A stretch of 64,000 bases of DNA from Mortierella sp. BCC40632 (GCA_011634665.1 WAEK01000006.1:2610001-2674000), one strand, 5' to 3'; shown: positions 46,178-59,279, numbered from the stretch's first letter. The notes: generated from the sequence alone by a model not told the origin. Translations and numbers: made by a program.

Positions 46178-48543
46178 GATAGGGTATCAGTCTTTCAGGT
46201 GGTCAAAAACAACGCGTCTCGATTGCTCGTGCCGTCTACGCGAACGCAGACGTCTATGTCTTTGACGACCCTCTTTCGGCTGTGGACGCTCACGTGGACA
46301 AGCATATTTTCGACCATGCATTCCAGAACATCCTGGCTAATAAGACCCGAATCCTTGTCACGAACGGTGTCTCTCATCTCCACCAAGTCGATCAACTGGT
46401 TGTCATCAAGGCCGGAATGATTTCGCAGGATGGTTCATATGAGCAATTGATCCAGGACGAACAAGGCGACCTGTTTAGACTCATCCAAGAGAGTAAGACT
46501 GTTGTCAGCAGGCATGATGACCCACAGGCCCAAGGCGATAAAGATATCAATGACGAGGACTTGGAAAATAACTTTGATGGCGTGGATATCGACTCGACCG
46601 ACGAAGAAGAAACTGAACCGGAAGAAGGTCTTCAAAAAGATGTGTCTGTAGGAGAACAAACTAAGGAAGGGACTGAGACTCGTCCTGCAGGACCAACTAG
46701 ACGACCCACATTTCACCGAAACAAGTCTTCTAAACGCAATGAGGATGGCCATCATATTGACCTCAACGAAGCAGACGAGGTGGACGAGGAAGTAGTCGCC
46801 CAGGGCAGGGTTGGATGGAAAGTATACAAGTTCTTCTTGGGCAAGCTGGGTTGGAGTTTGATCCCATACCTGGTCGCCAGCATTGGTTTCCTTGCCGTCG
46901 AAATGGGAGCTCAGCTATGGCTTCAGAGTTGGGGAAATGACAACGCATCACAGACACCGAAGCATACGACAAAATATTGGATCTTGAGCTACTCGGGATG
47001 GGTCTTGTCATCGACTGCTATGCTGCTTTTTGAGATTATAGTCTCAATGTTGGTGATGGCTCAACGATCTTCCCGGCTACTTCACAGCGCCATGCTTGGA
47101 CCCATGATCCGATCGCCCATGAGTTTCTTTGATGTAACCTCATCAGGCAAAATCGTCAACCGGTTTTCACACGATATTACCGCCATCGATTTCGATATCC
47201 CGCTCTGCTTCTTGAACTTGACCTTTATTGTCTTGAACATGTTTATGATCCTTGGCTTTTGTATTGCCGCTACACCTTATTTTGCAATCATCCTGCTACC
47301 GGTTGCAGGTGTATACTTTTGGCTTGGAGGATTCTTCCTGGTCTCGTCCCGAGAGATCAAACGACTTGACTCGGCTGCCCGCTCTCCGTTGTATGCGCAT
47401 TTTGGTGAGACATTGGCAGGACTTGTGACAATCCGCGCGTACGAGGCTACGGATCGGTTCTCGATTGATGCGACAACAATGTTGGATCGCTCTCAGCAGA
47501 CAGGATACTTGAATAATGCGACAACTCGTTGGTTGGCAGTGATGCTGGACCAGCTGAGCACTTTTGTCCTCTGTGTAGTCTCGTTGTTGGCGATTCTTCA
47601 ACGTGAGTCGGTCCAGGCGGGTATTTATTCAATTGTGCTCAGTCAGATTGGATCTTTGACCATGATTATGAATCGATTCCTGTCCACAAGCTGTCAACTC
47701 GAGACGTCTGCTGTATCGATTGAACGTGTACGCGAGTACTCTCAACTGCCTTCTGAGGCCCCTGATGTGATCCCCGACTCAAAGACCGACAAGAACTGGC
47801 CAAGTCAAGGACAGATCACCTTCCAAGGCTACTCGACCAGGTATCGCGAGGGCTTGGACCCTGTCCTGAAACAGATCAATCTGAATATCCAGCCTGGAGA
47901 GCGAGTTGGAATCGTCGGTCGCACAGGTGCTGGCAAGTCTAGTGTCACCATGGCCCTGTTCCGTATTATTGAGTCGATCGAGGGATCAATCTCAATTGAT
48001 GGGTTGGATATCTCAACTTTGGGTCTGACAGAGCTCCGATCGAGACTAATGATTATTCCTCAGGACCCCTTCTTGTTTGGAGACACGATCCGCGCCAACC
48101 TTGATCCGTTCAACGAATACACGGATGAGAGCATTTGGTCTGCACTCGACTCGGCCTCAATCAAAGGGTACATCACGACCTTGGCAGAAGGTCTGTCCAC
48201 GACTATTGAGAATGGAGGTGAAAACATGTCTCTTGGCCAACGACAGCTCATGAGTCTAGCAAGAGCCATGTTGAAGAAGGACCGGACCAAAATCCTCTGT
48301 CTAGACGAGGCAACAGCTGCAATTGACGTCGAGACTGACAATGCGATCCAGCGCGCTTTACGACGTGAATTCCAACAAGTGACCATCCTCACTATTGCCC
48401 ATCGCATCCACACTATTATGGATAGTGATCGGATTCTGGTCCTGGATGCAGGCAAGATTGCCGAGTTTGACTCCCCTCAAGCCTTGTTGAAGAACAAGGA
48501 GAGTATCTTTTACAGCCTTGCCTCTCAGAGTGGCAACATTTAG
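43131..48543 (+). CDS. ABC transporter, subfamily C (MRP/YCF1 type)
   Basis: Exons 43131-43210, 43296-43530, 43832-46072, 46183-48543; 4917 nt, 1638 aa. Intron 1 is GC-AG. The start MPYCDSESWGVFS and FTQCFQD are typical of long MRPs with an extra N-terminal membrane domain (TMD0). TMD1 follows. NBD1 has Walker A GRVGEGKSS (about 766), signature LSGGQKQRV (about 856, split from Walker A by intron 3) and Walker B VYVFDDPLSAVDAH. TMD2 follows. NBD2 has Walker A GRTGAGKSS (about 1431), the MRP-type signature SLGQRQLMSLA and Walker B ILCLDEATAAID. A Lys/Glu/Ala-rich insertion (EKKEKEAKEKAKKEAKEKKS) sits inside NBD1 before Walker A. Such proteins export glutathione conjugates or metals, often at the vacuole. 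The gene is convergent with ILV3, 121 bp apart. Confidence 0.95.
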
Positions 48544-48664
48544 AACATATCCCCAATACCCTCCACTCCAATGTACAGCAAGTGTATAAATACAGAATTT
48601 ACTAAAAGATCTTCAGAACTATCTCCTTGGTGTTTATCGCTGCTCTCTTGTTGAGCAACTACTT

Positions 48665-51475
48665 CTACTCATCCGTGACACAGCCATCACTTGCGTTCTT
48701 GACACACTTGATATACTTGTACAAAGTACCACGATTGGCCTTGTATGGGGGAGCGATCCAGGCCGCCCGGCGTGCCTTCAACTCCTCATCTGAGACCTTG
48801 ACATCGATAGACTTGTTCTCGGCGTCAATCGCGACAATGTCGCCATTCTTGATCAGACCAATTGGACCTCCCTCCTGGGCCTCAGGTGTGATGTGTCCAA
48901 TGATGAAACCGTGGCTTCCACCCGAGAAACGTCCATCTGTCAACAATGCAACGTCCTTGCCAAGTCCAGCACCCATGATCGCACTTGTGGGAGTCAACAT
49001 CTCGGGCATACCGGGACCGCCCTTGGGTCCAGAGTAACGAATGATAATAACCTGACCCTTCTTGACCTCACCATTCTCCAATCCACGCAACATGTCAGAC
49101 TCGTGATCATAGACGTTGGCGGGGCCCTCAAAGAAAAGTCCCTCCTTGCCAGTGATCTTGGCAACGGATCCCAAGGGGGCCAAGTTACCCTTCAAGATAC
49201 ACAAGTGGCCAGTAGGCTTGATAGGCTTTTCCAAGGGGTGAATCACATCCTGACCCTCCTTCAGGCCGGGCAGATCCTTCAAGTTCTCAGCCAATGTCTT
49301 GCCTGTCACCGTCAAGCAGTCACCGTGGATCAACCCGTTCTCGAGCAAGTACTTGAGCACAGCGGGCGTGCCTCCGATCGTGTGCACGTCTTCCATCACA
49401 TACTTGCCAGAGGGCTTCAGATCAGCCAAGAAGGGGATGCGTGAGCTCACGTCCTGGAAATCGTCAATCGTCAACTTCACATTCACGGCACGGGCGATCG
49501 CAATCAAGTGCAAGACAGCGTTTGTAGAACCTCCAAGGGCCATGGTCAAAACCATGGCGTTCTCAAAGGCTTCACGTGTCATAATATCGCGTGGCTTGAT
49601 GTCAAGCTCAAGCAGGTTGCGGATGGCAGCTCCTGCGTTCAAGCACTCCTGAAGCTTCTCGGGGTATTCTGCAGGAGTCGAGGAACTGTAAGGCAGCGTC
49701 ATTCCCATAGCCTCGATCGCCGATGCCACTATTAAGTTCATTCACAGTCAGAAAGAAAAAAAAATGGGTAGAAGGGAGATGTTAGGGTTTGTAGAGCAAT
49801 TTTGGTCAAGGGTCACAAGTGGCGCAACTTTGATAACAAAAACTGAACATACTCGTGTTGGCAGTGTACATGCCACCGCAGGCACCAGCACCTGGGCAAG
49901 CATTACGAACAATGTCCTGGCGCTGCGTCTCCGTGATACTTCCGGCAATGTAGGAGCCATAGGACTGGAAAGCAGAGACAATGTCGAGTGTGCCCTGGTT
50001 ACAGGAAGAGGCACCTGGACGGATCGTGCCTCCGTAGACCATAAGCGAAGGACGGTTGAGACGGCCCATAGCGATCAAACATCCAGGCATGTTCTTGTCA
50101 CATCCGGGCAATGAGATGTTGGCGTCGTACCACTGTCCACTCATGACCTACACCAAAAAAAAAAAAAAAAAAAAAAAAAAGAATATCCGTTGACCAGGAT
50201 TACACATCAAGATTTTAGGTTAGTCGGAGAATCCTCATGACTTCGGCAGAAACAGGATAGCTCATTGGCTCGTCAGATCTAATGATCGGATGTCGCTCCC
50301 ACTTGTGGAGTCACAGTCCCCCTTCTCCTCCTGCTCCCCTCTCCCATCTAGAATCCCTGGGGCCAAGACATCATGGCTCTCCGACTTACCGTCTCGATCG
50401 AGTCAGCAATGATGTCTCTGCTCTGGAGCGAGAAACTCATGCCCCTGGTACCCATGGAGATACCATCACTAACACCAATGGTGTTGAAGCGATAACCAAC
50501 AAGACCAGCCTTCTGGACACCCTCCTTGACCTTAGCAGCGAGGTCCATCAGATGCATGTTGCAAGGGTTGCCTTCATACCAACTAATTCGGGGAAGAGGA
50601 AAAGTCCGAGCATAAAAAAAAAAAAAAAGGTCAGGAAAAAAAAAAAAAAAAAAATAACAGTCATCTTGGTCTTGACCAGTTTACTCAGCTGAGTCACAAG
50701 GCGCATATCTCCTCTTAGGACGACCGACGAAAAAGAGTCAAAAGCAAAAGTTTCTTTTGCCTTAACCTGGTGCTCTCAAAAAAAAAAGTGTCGAGATATC
50801 TGTTCCTGTCGCGTGCACGCGCGCTTTCCATTTCTCCGACACCACAAAAAAAAAAAAAAAAAACCCTCCCTCCCCCCTTCCCTAAGGGGAAACCCATCTC
50901 ACTATCAACACTTACACGCTGGAGATGCCGACCTGTGCCTTGCTCATATCCGCCTCCTTGAGGCCAGTTGCGTACACTATTCAGTTCAATCATTTCAATG
51001 GATTTGATCCGGATCAGACAGTGACGTTAGTGATCCTTGTTGTGCGCAAAGAATAGAGATGGGATCGGCAAAGGGGAAAAAAAAAAGGCAGAAGGATCGA
51101 CACTTACACATGGCCTGTGATGCGCCCTGGCTCTTTGGTTGTGTGATTTTAGCGCTGAACTTGTTGATGCTTGGCTTTCCGCTGTCGCCAGATCCGGACT
51201 CTGATCCCGAGGCTGTCGAGTAGCGATAACGCTGGCACTGTGCCAAAGTGGCTCTTGTCGCGTTACGGCCATGACTAGGAACGTTTGAACGAGATGAAAG
51301 GAGAGATGGGGAGAGAAAATCAAGCAGAGTTAGGATACCTAGTGATATGACACGCGCGCCCAGAGAAAGTGAGTCCTGGAAGAGACGCGAGTTTTTTACA
51401 AAGGGAATGGTAGTAGACATACATTCTGAATTGGTTTGCAGCCTGTGATGCTGCCGCCGAGAGAAATGTAGACAT
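48665..51475 (-). CDS. ILV3: Dihydroxy-acid dehydratase (mitochondrial)
   Basis: Six exons on the minus strand: 51423-51475, 51108-51274, 50916-50976, 50390-50582, 49853-50147, 48665-49728; 1833 nt, 610 aa, all GT-AG. It catalyses dehydration of dihydroxy-isovalerate/methylvalerate, the third step of valine and isoleucine synthesis, and needs an Fe-S cluster. The N-terminus ([17 protein letters not shown], Arg/Ser-rich up to RYRYSTASG) is a mitochondrial presequence. Cluster and active-site motifs are [47 protein letters not shown] and [20 protein letters not shown]. Introns carry long T-runs before their acceptors (for example the one ending at 50148). The length agrees with fungal Ilv3 (about 585-600). 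Intact. Confidence 0.97.
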
Positions 51476-53239
51476 GTTCGTAGGGGGTTGGGGTATAGAA
51501 GTACAATGAGCGAAAGGAATTTACACAATCGAGATGCAGAGAACACGAGAATGAGGAAAGAAAAAAATAAAGAGAGGGGAGGGGAGGTGGAGGAGAGTGA
51601 GAGTGAGAAAGAGAGTAGAGAGGAACAAGGAGGTCGAGAAGGATAAGAAGAGAAAGAAGAAGAGGAACAGGAACAGACAAAGGCTCGGAGAAGCGTGTCC
51701 CCTTTTATTCTTGTGTCCCTAACCCAAATAGTCCGAATCGATCAAGGTTCATCCCGAAGGCCAACCTGTGAGTGCTTGACTGCTCTTTTTTTTTATATAT
51801 AAAACAGCCGTGGCACTTACACCTGAGTGCAAAAGTACACAAATGGGTCATACTCTCCACAATCTACAAAAACTACCTTTTTTTTTTTTTTTTTTTTTTT
51901 CCTCCAAGACCTTCTGCGCGTCTATAACTCTCTCTGACGAGTGAGGGTGGTCAGTGCATTCGGACAGATGTGACGGATCCAATGGTATCATCTTCAGCCA
52001 CTTCGTTGGCCAGCTGTCAGTTTTACCCAGTCGCCGGAAGAAAAGTCGCAGCCTAGATCTTGTGGTAACGAAGCAAAGGAAGCAAACCAACCCAGTTGAG
52101 CGGCCCCTTTGGGGACACATTCTGTGCCAACCATCGAAGGGGTATATGCCATCGCTCTCACTGGCGTGGCTATTGACAGGCAGCCACGAGAGGTGCGAAC
52201 TGGCCCCGCTTCTCAACGTTCCCGAGATCCGCCTCACCGCATGGGCTGTCAGATTTGGGTTGCGCTCGCTCGCGAGGATGCAGCGAGCGAGAGAGAGAAA
52301 GGGTGCGATAGGGTCACCGGATGGACAGCCAATGCGGTTGCGGGGCGGAGTAGGTGCAGCCGCGATATATGCAGGCGTGTGTGTCGTGCGTGTGTGATGT
52401 CGGTGATGTCTTTTGTGATGCGGTGTGTGGCCAGTGCAAGACGAGGAGGGGACGGAGGGTCGCTTGGGGATTGGATGAGTCAAAGTCTATGTCTCTCTAA
52501 TTGACAAAGACTGGCCTACGTTGCCCTGTCAATTAGCTGGAGCCAGGAGGAGAGAGAGCGAGGAGGATTGGTGGCGCATGCGGACCATGGGATCCCAAGG
52601 CCACGGAGAAGGCAGTGCTTCGCGACAGGACAGGCCACGACAGGACAGGCCCACTGTGTGCAGCCAACGGTGAGCCAATCAGCGCCGTGGTACTGGCCCT
52701 CAATGCGAGACGAGGAGGCAGCGCACGAAGGGTTTGGTAGGCGTCAGCGGGGAACTACTGCCTTTGCCTGGCCTGGGCTCCGTCTGTCCAGCCAACAGAC
52801 AACGCTGCGACTGGTCAAGGAGCAGAAGGAGCAAGCCAGCGGGCCTGTTGAGACCAGGATCACCTACACTGTTGTCATATTTATACCCGCAGGGACACAC
52901 CCCACCTCTCTTTTGCTTTCACTCCCAGTCTCACCTGCTTCTCTACCTCTCTCTCTTTCTCTCTCTTACTCTTTTTTTTTTCCTTCCTCTCTTTCGCTCT
53001 CTCCCTCTCTCTCTCTCTTTCGCTCTCTTGGTCTTCTTTCTGCCGCTGTCTCTCTTCTCTCCCTTCTTCTTTCTCCATCACCTGTCTTTTTTCTGCCTGC
53101 TTTGCCTGCGCTGTTCTCATTGCCTTTATATTTCCCGCCCGCATCGCTTCGCTCCGCATCGCATCGCATTACTCTCTCCTTCTATTCTTTCCCTGTTCAT
53201 GCGACTACGCATTCACACAACCTACCACTTCGACCCGCA
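51476..53239. promoter_or_regulatory. Divergent region between ILV3 and the ZAP1-like gene
   Basis: The ILV3 side has GA-rich sequence (51560-51660; pyrimidine-rich in its own sense) and a T24 run (51879-51902). The middle (52100-52860) is GC-richer with direct repeats such as CGACAGGACAGGCC (52621-52650). From 52898 to 53080 the + strand is CT-rich, forming the leader of the ZAP1-like gene. No gene supported; the long open frame upstream of 53240 is an extension through this leader. Confidence 0.5.
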
Positions 53240-55495
53240 ATGACAGCGCTCGACACATCAATGCAGATGGCAACTTATGTCCAGCCGCAGCCGATGCCGC
53301 TTGTGCACGAGATCGAACACAAGACCTCAGCTATCATTGATGAATGCTGCTCCTTGCCCCATGATATCAATGATTTTTGCTGTGGACCCATCGAGCCTAC
53401 TTCCTGCTGTGGACCTTCTGCCCCAGCTCGACTTTCACTCGACTCGCTCGAGTGCTGTACTAGTCCACACACACACTCGCCCACGGCCATGGTCAACGGT
53501 TATCCGATCTCTGAGATCGAGTGCTGCATCATTGACTCAGCCATCAAAGACGGGATAGAATCCGATTGCTGCCAAGATCTAATTCGACCAGGAACAGTCA
53601 TCTCTCGCCCCACACCGTCGCTTGCTACCTCGACATGTTGCACTGAGCATCCTGAGGTTCTCAACGACTGTTGCCTCACTTGTTGCCCCGAATCAATGTC
53701 CTCAGGGGCCAGTACAGCCTCTATATCGACCACAGCAACGACGCCAACATCAACAATCCTGCAGCAACCAGGATACTTTACTCAAGGCGCTCTCCAATGC
53801 TCTACTCTCAATGATCCGTAAGCAACCACTACCGTTTGCTGTTCTTTATGGCTCTCTTTCGTTATTTTAGTTACTCCACCTGTAAAAATCAGCCGTAGAA
53901 GGTGTATCTCTCAAGTTGTATCCTTCAACATTGTTCCTTACAAGACCCTTCTCTTTTCTCTGTCCTTGGGCTTTTTATCCGACACTAGGTGGAAAGCTGG
54001 GTCCACGTGCAGTCACGTCGAAAGTTACCCGCACCAGGCCTCGTCTCACTCGGCGTTCCATTTCCTCAATAATGGCCACAATAACAGTCAGACTCATGGC
54101 ATTACCTTCCTTTCCAAGCAGGGCCTTGGATCAGATACTAATATTCAAGTATCTATGCAGCAACAAGGTCAAGAGTCTTCACCGCTTTCGGGAACCCCTC
54201 CTTCCTTGCCGCTCTCACCACACTCAATTGAAGACGAGCAGTTGGATCATATGATCCGCTGCCTATGGACAGGCTGTACAGCCGAGTTCATTTCCCCAGA
54301 CGACCTGCTGCCCCATCTATCTGAGCTCCATTTGCCCTTGGTCGGTAACGACCATGCTCTCTGTCTGTGGGAATCGTGTGCCACTGAACAGACAGATGTC
54401 GACAAACTCTTGCAGCATCTTCGTTCTGACCATCATATTGTGCCGCCCCAGCAACCCCAGCAACAAACACAACATCAACACCTCTACCCTCACAGTCAAC
54501 CACAAGATGGGAATCATACCCTAGGTATTTCAAGGCTTATGCCTGGCACTCTTCCCACCACTGTCATCCAACCTATTGCTCACAGACCAACACATGTAAC
54601 AGTGACCTCAGCCTCGCTTATGAGACCTGGTGGGTCCAAGGACAAGGAACAGCATATCTGTCACTGGAAAGGTTGCAGCAGAAACTTTCCCAACTATGAC
54701 TCTTTGACAACTCATCTTAGCGAAGACCACATTGGCACAGGCAAGAGTGAATACGTTTGTGAATGGGAGAATTGCGAGCGTAACGGTCGCGGGTTTGGAC
54801 AGCGGCAAAAGGCTATGAGGCATATTCAGACCCATACAGGCGACAAGCCGTATCAATGCCAAATCTGCAAGAAGCGTTTCTCTGAGGCTAATATTATGGC
54901 ACAACATATGAGAACCCATACCGGTGAGAAGCCATTCAAGTGTCCCGAGCCAGGATGTGGCCGAGAGTTCTCCATCTCTGGCGCTCTGACCATTCATCGG
55001 CGCGTTCATACGGGCGAGAAACCTTTCAAGTGCAAATTTGAAGGATGTGACAAATGGTTTGCAGAGAGTTCGAATTTGACAAAGCACCTTCGAGTTCATA
55101 CAGGGGAGCGACCCTTCCAATGCCCTTTCCCCGGGTGTGGTAAGCGCTTCTCAAGACCGGATCAAATGACACGGCATAAACGCACCCATTTGACCCCTGC
55201 TGAGAAGGCTGCTGAAGCCTTGGCTGGCGGACCAAACAAGGGCCAAAAACGAAGTGTTCCAATGGCCTTTTCGTCCGCCGAGACAAGCCTATCTTCGGCT
55301 TCAACAGCCACTTCGGTATCTGTCCAATCACCTATTGAAAACAATATGTGGTCACCACCATCATCTACGCTAGCACTAGGCCCACACTCGTCGATGGCAG
55401 AAAGTGAAGAGACTCCTTTCATGATGATGGACCAGTATTCATCACAGCCCCAACATCCTTATGGCAACGTATCTCACAAACGAGTTAGGACGTGA
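53240..55495 (+). CDS. ZAP1: ZAP1-type zinc-responsive transcription activator
   Basis: Exons 53240-53817 and 53989-55495; 2085 nt, 694 aa. Start [15 protein letters not shown]. The N-terminal 150 residues hold nine Cys-Cys pairs (36, 47, 56, 72, 95, 110, 133, 144, 148), many preceded by Asp or Glu, a likely metal-responsive segment. An isolated pair of C2H2 fingers (about 283-345; CLWTGC...HLSELH, CLWESC...HLRSDH) matches the position of Zap1's zinc-sensing fingers. A DNA-binding block of fingers (about 415-594) begins CHWKGC, continues [14 protein letters not shown] and [20 protein letters not shown], and has ESSNLTKH; it follows the yeast Zap1 pattern closely. The C-terminal 100 residues are Ser/Thr-rich. 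Orthologues control zinc uptake genes in the nucleus. I found no obvious ZRE in its own promoter. Confidence 0.9.
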
Positions 55496-55661
55496 GCACT
55501 AAGAGGGCCTGTGTGTCCTTTTTTTTTCCCTATGAGCAGATACATCGAATTCACCCTTTTGACGCCTTGTAATATAGCACCAATGAACTTTTTTTTTTCG
55601 TATTAATTGCTCTGCGATTGGTTCAGGGGATTTGTGATAATGACCAAACAGCCAACTTGGA

Positions 55662-55714
<53 letters not shown>

Positions 55715-55853
55715 TTTCTATCTTTCTATCTTTCTCTCTCTCTCAAAGTTGTGACTGTGCGAGAAAGCTTAAAAAAAAAAAAAAAAAAAAAGACAGACAG
55801 ACAGACCTTTGCTATATTGGGCATCAGCCTCAACGTTCAGTTCAGACGTCAAC
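55496..55853. repeat. Intergenic microsatellites between ZAP1-like and SNAPC3
   Basis: (CT)n at 55663-55681, (GT)n at 55682-55713, CTTT/CTAT units at 55714-55744, an A20 run at 55771-55790 and GACA units at 55791-55806, all within 150 bp of the SNAPC3 start. No gene. Confidence 0.9.
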
Positions 55854-57980
55854 ATGGACAATGACTCGAGAAGAGTCAGGCTCAGGCACAATACCAACAA
55901 TAATGAATCGACGCTACCAATGTTATCTAGTGTCAACTCTGATGCAACCATAAAGGAGCCTTTCTCAATCTTGCCCTTTGGAATCAATTACTACCATCTA
56001 ATCGAGGATCAGGCTAATCACGATCCATATTATGAATACTTTGATGATCCTGAGCAGGAAAAAGAGGTGGCGGATCGATGTGATATCACACAAGACGCAG
56101 AAGACGCGAACCAGTTCTTTGATGATCCAACTGTCTATGGACTCTTAAAAGAGTGGTATGACGGACGGTATGAACAGGGAATGCGGGACCTTGCTGGAGG
56201 CCGCGATGGCAAGATACCCAGACGACATCAGTCGCAACAACAACAACAACGACAGCAACCGCAGGATGAACCTCATGTGGATGCAGTTCTGCACCAACAA
56301 GAGAACCCCTCATCGACTCAAGAAGACCACGGGGAAGGATCTTTGCGCCCAACATGGTCCTCTGTCTATGGCCAAGTGGAAGAGGAGAATGAACTTGGAG
56401 ATCGTTCCAACATCAATCCCGAGGATGATAGGATGTTCTACTACAAGAATGACCGCAACGTTTGGAGACTTGTCAATGAGCCATACCGTGGACGAAAGAG
56501 AAAACTCGGTGGAGGAGCTATTGGACGATCCACTCGAGAACACCATGCTCCAAAGGAAATTACAGAACAGGCACAGTCAAAGCCTCAAATACAAGGAGTC
56601 TATGATCAGCCGATCTCTACACCCAATACTCCTGCCCCAGTGCCAACAACATCTCTGTCGATACCGCTTGAGAGTGCTCAAAGCACAACGACCCCGCTTT
56701 CATACGAGAAGGAACCAAATATCCAGACAGAGACGATGGCTGAGGAGAATATAGAACTTCGGCGGGACCTACCTTCCGACCAACCACTTTCAACCGAACC
56801 CGCTCAGGGAACTTTGTCAAACACCAGTATTGTAGGAATGGATGTTGACTCTGAGAATCGACAGCCCTCTCAATACTCTCACAAAGGCGGAGCAAACAGT
56901 CCTCTTGGTGCAGGAACAGTCGGGACAATGCCATATCAAGGATCGGTGCATGCCAACTACTCTGCCATGGAAACTGAATCCCCACCAGTATGCGCTCCTG
57001 CAAGACACCAGACTGATGGGATCAGTTCTACAGCAGGGGATACGGCCAGACCTGTACTTAACACACAAGTATCAGAAGAGCCCCATTCCTCCCATCGTGT
57101 CGGCTATGAAGAAGGCGACCCACGACTTGTCACTACCTCTCTTGAATACAAGTTTCAAGATCTCTCTCTTGCACTTGAAGATTCCAAGCTTCGGACATTG
57201 GCCTTTGAATCTCGCTTCCAAGTTCCCATTGCCCACCAACTACCAGTCAATTTCATGCCACCACCGCCACGGATAGAGGCTAACCCCGCGGTACCTGTTT
57301 CAGATAAGGAGATAATCGTATCGGTCGCCTTCCACAGTGCGAATCGACCCTCTCAACGATTAGAAGAATGCCTCTTCCTGGGATCACAACCTTTGACAGC
57401 TCTAAGAGATCAGTTTTATTGTCTATCTGATTTCTTGACCCGTGGACCTGATGAACCACGAAAGGGCGCTCCGACCAAAAACACTAAAGCCAAAAAGGTG
57501 TCGAACTCATTCATTTTTATCGAGGGCGTTTTTTACACGGATTCTCCTTTGGCAAGGGCCAAGATCGACAAGCTGAATGAAATGAAGGAAGCAGAGCGTG
57601 CCAGAGTCAATCTATTGACCAAAGAGATGATTGAAAACCGACGAAAACAAAAGATCCAGATCCGTCTGCAGCAACTGAGAGAATCTCAAGCAAGCGTCGA
57701 CGGACAAGAAGAGACCGTTGACAACTCGAGCGAATCGCAAACCCAAGAAGGCGAGAGTCAGATCCAGCAGCAAAAGGAGGATGCAGAGCAGACAGAAAGA
57801 ACTGAAGAGAGTGATACTATGAGTGTAGAAGATGGTACTGAGGCATTATCTATTCGAAAGGAGGTCTACCGTGAGAACTACAAAGAGCCTACGCTTGAAG
57901 ACGTTGTTCTGGAGAATGCGGCCGAGCTTGAGAAGGCATCACACGACTATAGCAAGTAAGTGTGCGCCGTCCTCCCTTGT

Positions 57981-58021
<41 letters not shown>

Positions 58022-58689
58022 TTGTTGTTGTTGTTGTTTGTTTGTTTGTTTGCTGAACCCGAGCGTGTCTTGGTAGGCTCCAAGATTACTCGCAGTTGAG
58101 TGGTTGGTATTCATCCTTTGTGTTCTTGCAAACTAGGGTGATTATGGAGTGGGTGGATGCTGACCCAGAACGAAAGAGACTACCACAGTTTGAGAAACTA
58201 CAGAGCAAGCAAATGCATGACACTTTGATTCAGGACCTTTCTATCCGCTTGAATCACCCATATCTGTTAGTCCACCAGGGCAATTGTGAGCATATTATCA
58301 TCTTTCGAGATTTAAGGTAGGAACCCGAAGCTTGCCAGTCTTTGAAACCTTGCAGAAAGCCATGTTTATCGCATACAGAAACTAGAAGACTGATTTTTTT
58401 TTTTTTTTTTTTTGCCAATTGTTGTCCACTTTGTAGACTTGTGAACAAGGATTATGATGACATGGACAGGGGGCATTATCCACTATATGTCTATAAGGCC
58501 AAATCAACGCGACACAAGTGCAGGATGTGTAATGTAAATCCAGCCTATTATATCACGATTGACGATCGGTTGTCAGGCTCAACACCTTGTTACTTTTGTG
58601 AAAGATGCTACGACAACTTTCACTATGACCAGGATGGGAGTATTCTTTATGATGACTTTCGAGTCTTTGTCTATGCCCAAGAAGACTGA
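55854..58689 (+). CDS. SNAPC3: snRNA-activating protein complex subunit 3 (SNAPC3/SNAP50)
   Basis: Exons 55854-57955, 58077-58316, 58437-58689; 2595 nt, 864 aa. SNAPc binds the proximal sequence element of snRNA genes for Pol II/III transcription. The family region begins near residue 486 (IIVSVAFHSANRPSQRLEEC, LGSQPLTALRDQFYCLSDFL, SFIFIEGVFYTD). It continues with RLNHPYLLVHQGNCEHIIIF and the C-terminal zinc-binding segment CRMCNVNPAYYITIDDRLSG, CYFCERCYDNFHYD. The first 480 residues are disordered and Gln/Glu/Ser-rich, an extension longer than in animals (about 410 aa in total). A further Glu/Gln-rich insertion (about 600-660) separates FIEGVFYTD from the YL-core. Intron 1 carries a T-run followed by GTT repeats, intron 2 a T20 run. 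An A26 run follows the stop. Confidence 0.93.
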
Positions 58690-59279
58690 GAATAAAACCC
58701 AGAAAAAAAAAAAAAAAAAAAAAAAAAAGGGGAAGGAAATAAGAGAAATCTTTCTTTATTTTTTTTCTGATCACCTACTTTTTTCCCTCCCTAAAGAACC
58801 TTGACAAAGCCAGGACCAGTTCCGCATTTCATTCTTTGCATTATTTCTAGGATCTTGGATTGTCAGGTACCGGAACATTCATGCGACAGGATCCTGTCTC
58901 TGCTCTTGGCATTTCGGTTTACTGGACGCATAGACATTGGTCATGGCAACAGGAAAGGAGGGGAATCCTGCCTGATCTCTAGACATTCATAGTCTCCGAG
59001 ATTGGAGGCTTTCGGAGAGGCCTGTTTCCCGAGAGACCGGAGGAATGGAACCTTCTGGGTATTTGTCAGCGCAGCATGAGATTCGACGTTGAGCTGATCA
59101 GGACTCTCTTTTTTTTTTTTTTTTGCCTCTTTTGTCTTTTCTCTCCTTTCTTTCTTTCTTTCTTTCTTTTCCTCCTTTCTCAACTCTTGACTAGACTCCT
59201 CCCCTTCCGATTTTTGATCAAAACCCTGAAAGCCTGAATCTTTCTCTCTCACAAACCGCCTTACCACAGAACACTCAAC
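58690..59279. promoter_or_regulatory. Intergenic region upstream of MIA40
   Basis: It starts with an A26 run (58703-58728), 14 bp after the SNAPC3 stop. Near the MIA40 start, a pyrimidine tract (T-run 59109-59124, then CTTT repeats to 59180) acts as a CT-rich leader. No gene seen. Confidence 0.5.

Noticed and set aside
52568..53239. Long open frame continuous with the ZAP1-like start
   Set aside because: It is the CT-rich leader read without stops; protein-like sequence begins at the ATG at 53240.
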